This document shows positions 19,757 to 20,884 of a stretch of DNA of 20,884 bases, in pieces. Made by a program: the position numbers and the translations under genes. Position 1 is the first letter of the stretch. Each line of letters begins with the position of its first letter. The notes below the pieces were generated by a model. That model did no database searches. It was not told the DNA's origin and was given only the letters and a program-made list of their open reading frames with translations. Source of the stretch: Mnemiopsis leidyi (Eukaryota; Ctenophora; Tentaculata; Lobata; Bolinopsidae); NCBI GenBank assembly GCA_000226015.1, contig JH155328.1, forward strand, positions 1 to 20,884, given 5' to 3'.

Positions 19757-20884
19757 ATTTGAATAAACAAACAAACATCCGACTTAACCTTTGTGAGCTC
19801 ATGATTAGTCATTAAAAACTGGCAAAAAACAGTGTCAATCTTATTGATCGGTTCGAAAACTTCAAGATTCAAAGATTGTATGATTGATGTTACAGACGGC
19901 GCTCCTTCAATGGATTCATTTAGACTCTAAGTTAAGAAGGCTTCCTTGAAATGGCAAAATAAGAAAGCATGTATCATAATTTTCATTTATCATTTATGAC
20001 CTTTGCAGAATTTTTTGACGACAGCTAATTTCATTATTAATCTACTTATAGTCGTCTAAGCTTGCTGTCAAATTATGCAATCGTCCCACCTGTTAACTAA
20101 TTATGTACGGTCTCTAATAATTATCTATGTACTTAATGGCAGATCGGCACCAAGGGATCTGGGGTCACATGACCCTTGAGCCCAATTATCAATGACATAT
20201 GAGCAGTTATGTGACAAGGATTACAACGATTACAAGGATTACAACATAACAAGGATTACAAGGATTACAAACATGCGACTTATTGCCATAGGATCCGATC
20301 CTCTTACTCTGCTCTGCGTTATTAATCACTTGCTATACCACGTCCATGGACATAGATCACTCTTAATCTTATTAAATTAGAATTCGTGATGAAACATAGC
20401 AGTTTGAGTTAGCTTCGTAGGTGGGAGTCGACAATTTTACAGTCAACTGATTAAATGAAGATTTCAAGGACTGCTATTCAATTTTATTTCCGTACAAACG
20501 ACATCATTTCCAATTCCACCCCGCATGAATGTTTTTTTCTTTAGTGCTTTTGAATTGAGTATGTTTAGTTTGTCTGCTTATAATGTTTCCGTAAATAATG
20601 ACGTAGAGGAGCGTGAGATACGATTTGTTAAGTTAAAATAAGTGTTTCGTCTGTTATTGTATAGATAGGTATAGATAGATAAATCCGTGAAAGTGGAAAG
20701 CATTATTTTGATTAAATTCAGGATATTATGAATAAGTTGATTAATGTAAATCACTGGTTGATTGCAATTGAATATTGGTCTAAAAGTTCTAAAGCTCTTC
20801 TTTTATCCTCACTCTCAAAGTCATATCTCGGCACCTCTGATAGTAATAAAAGTCATTATATATATTAATAACTTAATTAATTAG
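19757..20884 (+). other. SNAP-25 3' UTR and downstream flank with simple repeats
   Basis: AATAAA at 19762-19767 is only six bases past the stop, so true cleavage is probably directed by a later signal. Another AATAAA lies near 20843-20850. The stretch 20214-20270 is a tandem run of AAGGATTACA-type 9-10-bp units. GATAGGTATAGATAGATAA is at about 20664-20682. No gene seen. Confidence 0.5.

Overview
This is nuclear DNA from an animal. It holds three intron-rich genes, all on the + strand, with GT-AG splice junctions, and each matches a conserved animal protein family: the 3' end of a KMT2 (MLL/Trithorax) histone H3K4 methyltransferase gene, a complete NDUFV2 (24-kDa iron-sulfur subunit of mitochondrial complex I) and a complete SNAP-25-type SNARE. 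The AT-rich background, short introns, CR1/L2-like LINE debris and abundant tiny transposons suggest an invertebrate. I cannot place it more precisely from sequence alone. I assembled the exons by hand. Every junction keeps phase and the predicted lengths are close to family norms (NDUFV2 250 aa, SNAP-25 207 aa).

Layout. 1-256 is the 3' tail of a LINE. 257-518 holds a dispersed repeat (307-397). 519-3829 carries ten exons of KMT2, covering FYRC, a WDR5-binding Win-type motif, SET and post-SET. 3830-4520 is AT-rich intergenic DNA with a poly(A) signal. 4521-4588 is a promoter-proximal array of four CACGTGAC boxes. 4603-6389 is NDUFV2 in six exons. 6868-9089 is a GC/CpG-rich pile-up of very short transposons from at least three families, most with exact 8-bp target duplications and several nested in one another. 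9019-10535 is a broken, 5'-truncated LINE on the minus strand whose tail is almost identical to 1-256 in inverted orientation. 11207-12112 is a broken LINE-like coding relic split by a 553-bp foldback transposon. 12454-19756 is SNAP-25 in eight exons. Its second intron holds a second phased E-box array, and its fifth intron holds a small transposon that carries about 16 telomere-type CCCTAA repeats. 19757-20884 is AT-rich downstream DNA with simple repeats.

The three genes are functionally unrelated (chromatin, respiration, secretion), so this is ordinary gene neighbourhood and not a pathway cluster. The notable content is in the non-coding DNA: a nested community of 58-98-bp transposons sharing TTG...CAA-type ends, a transposon carrying telomere repeats, E-box arrays with an exact 21-bp period beside or inside two different genes, and tandem duplications that copy the exon 1 and exon 2 splice donors of NDUFV2.
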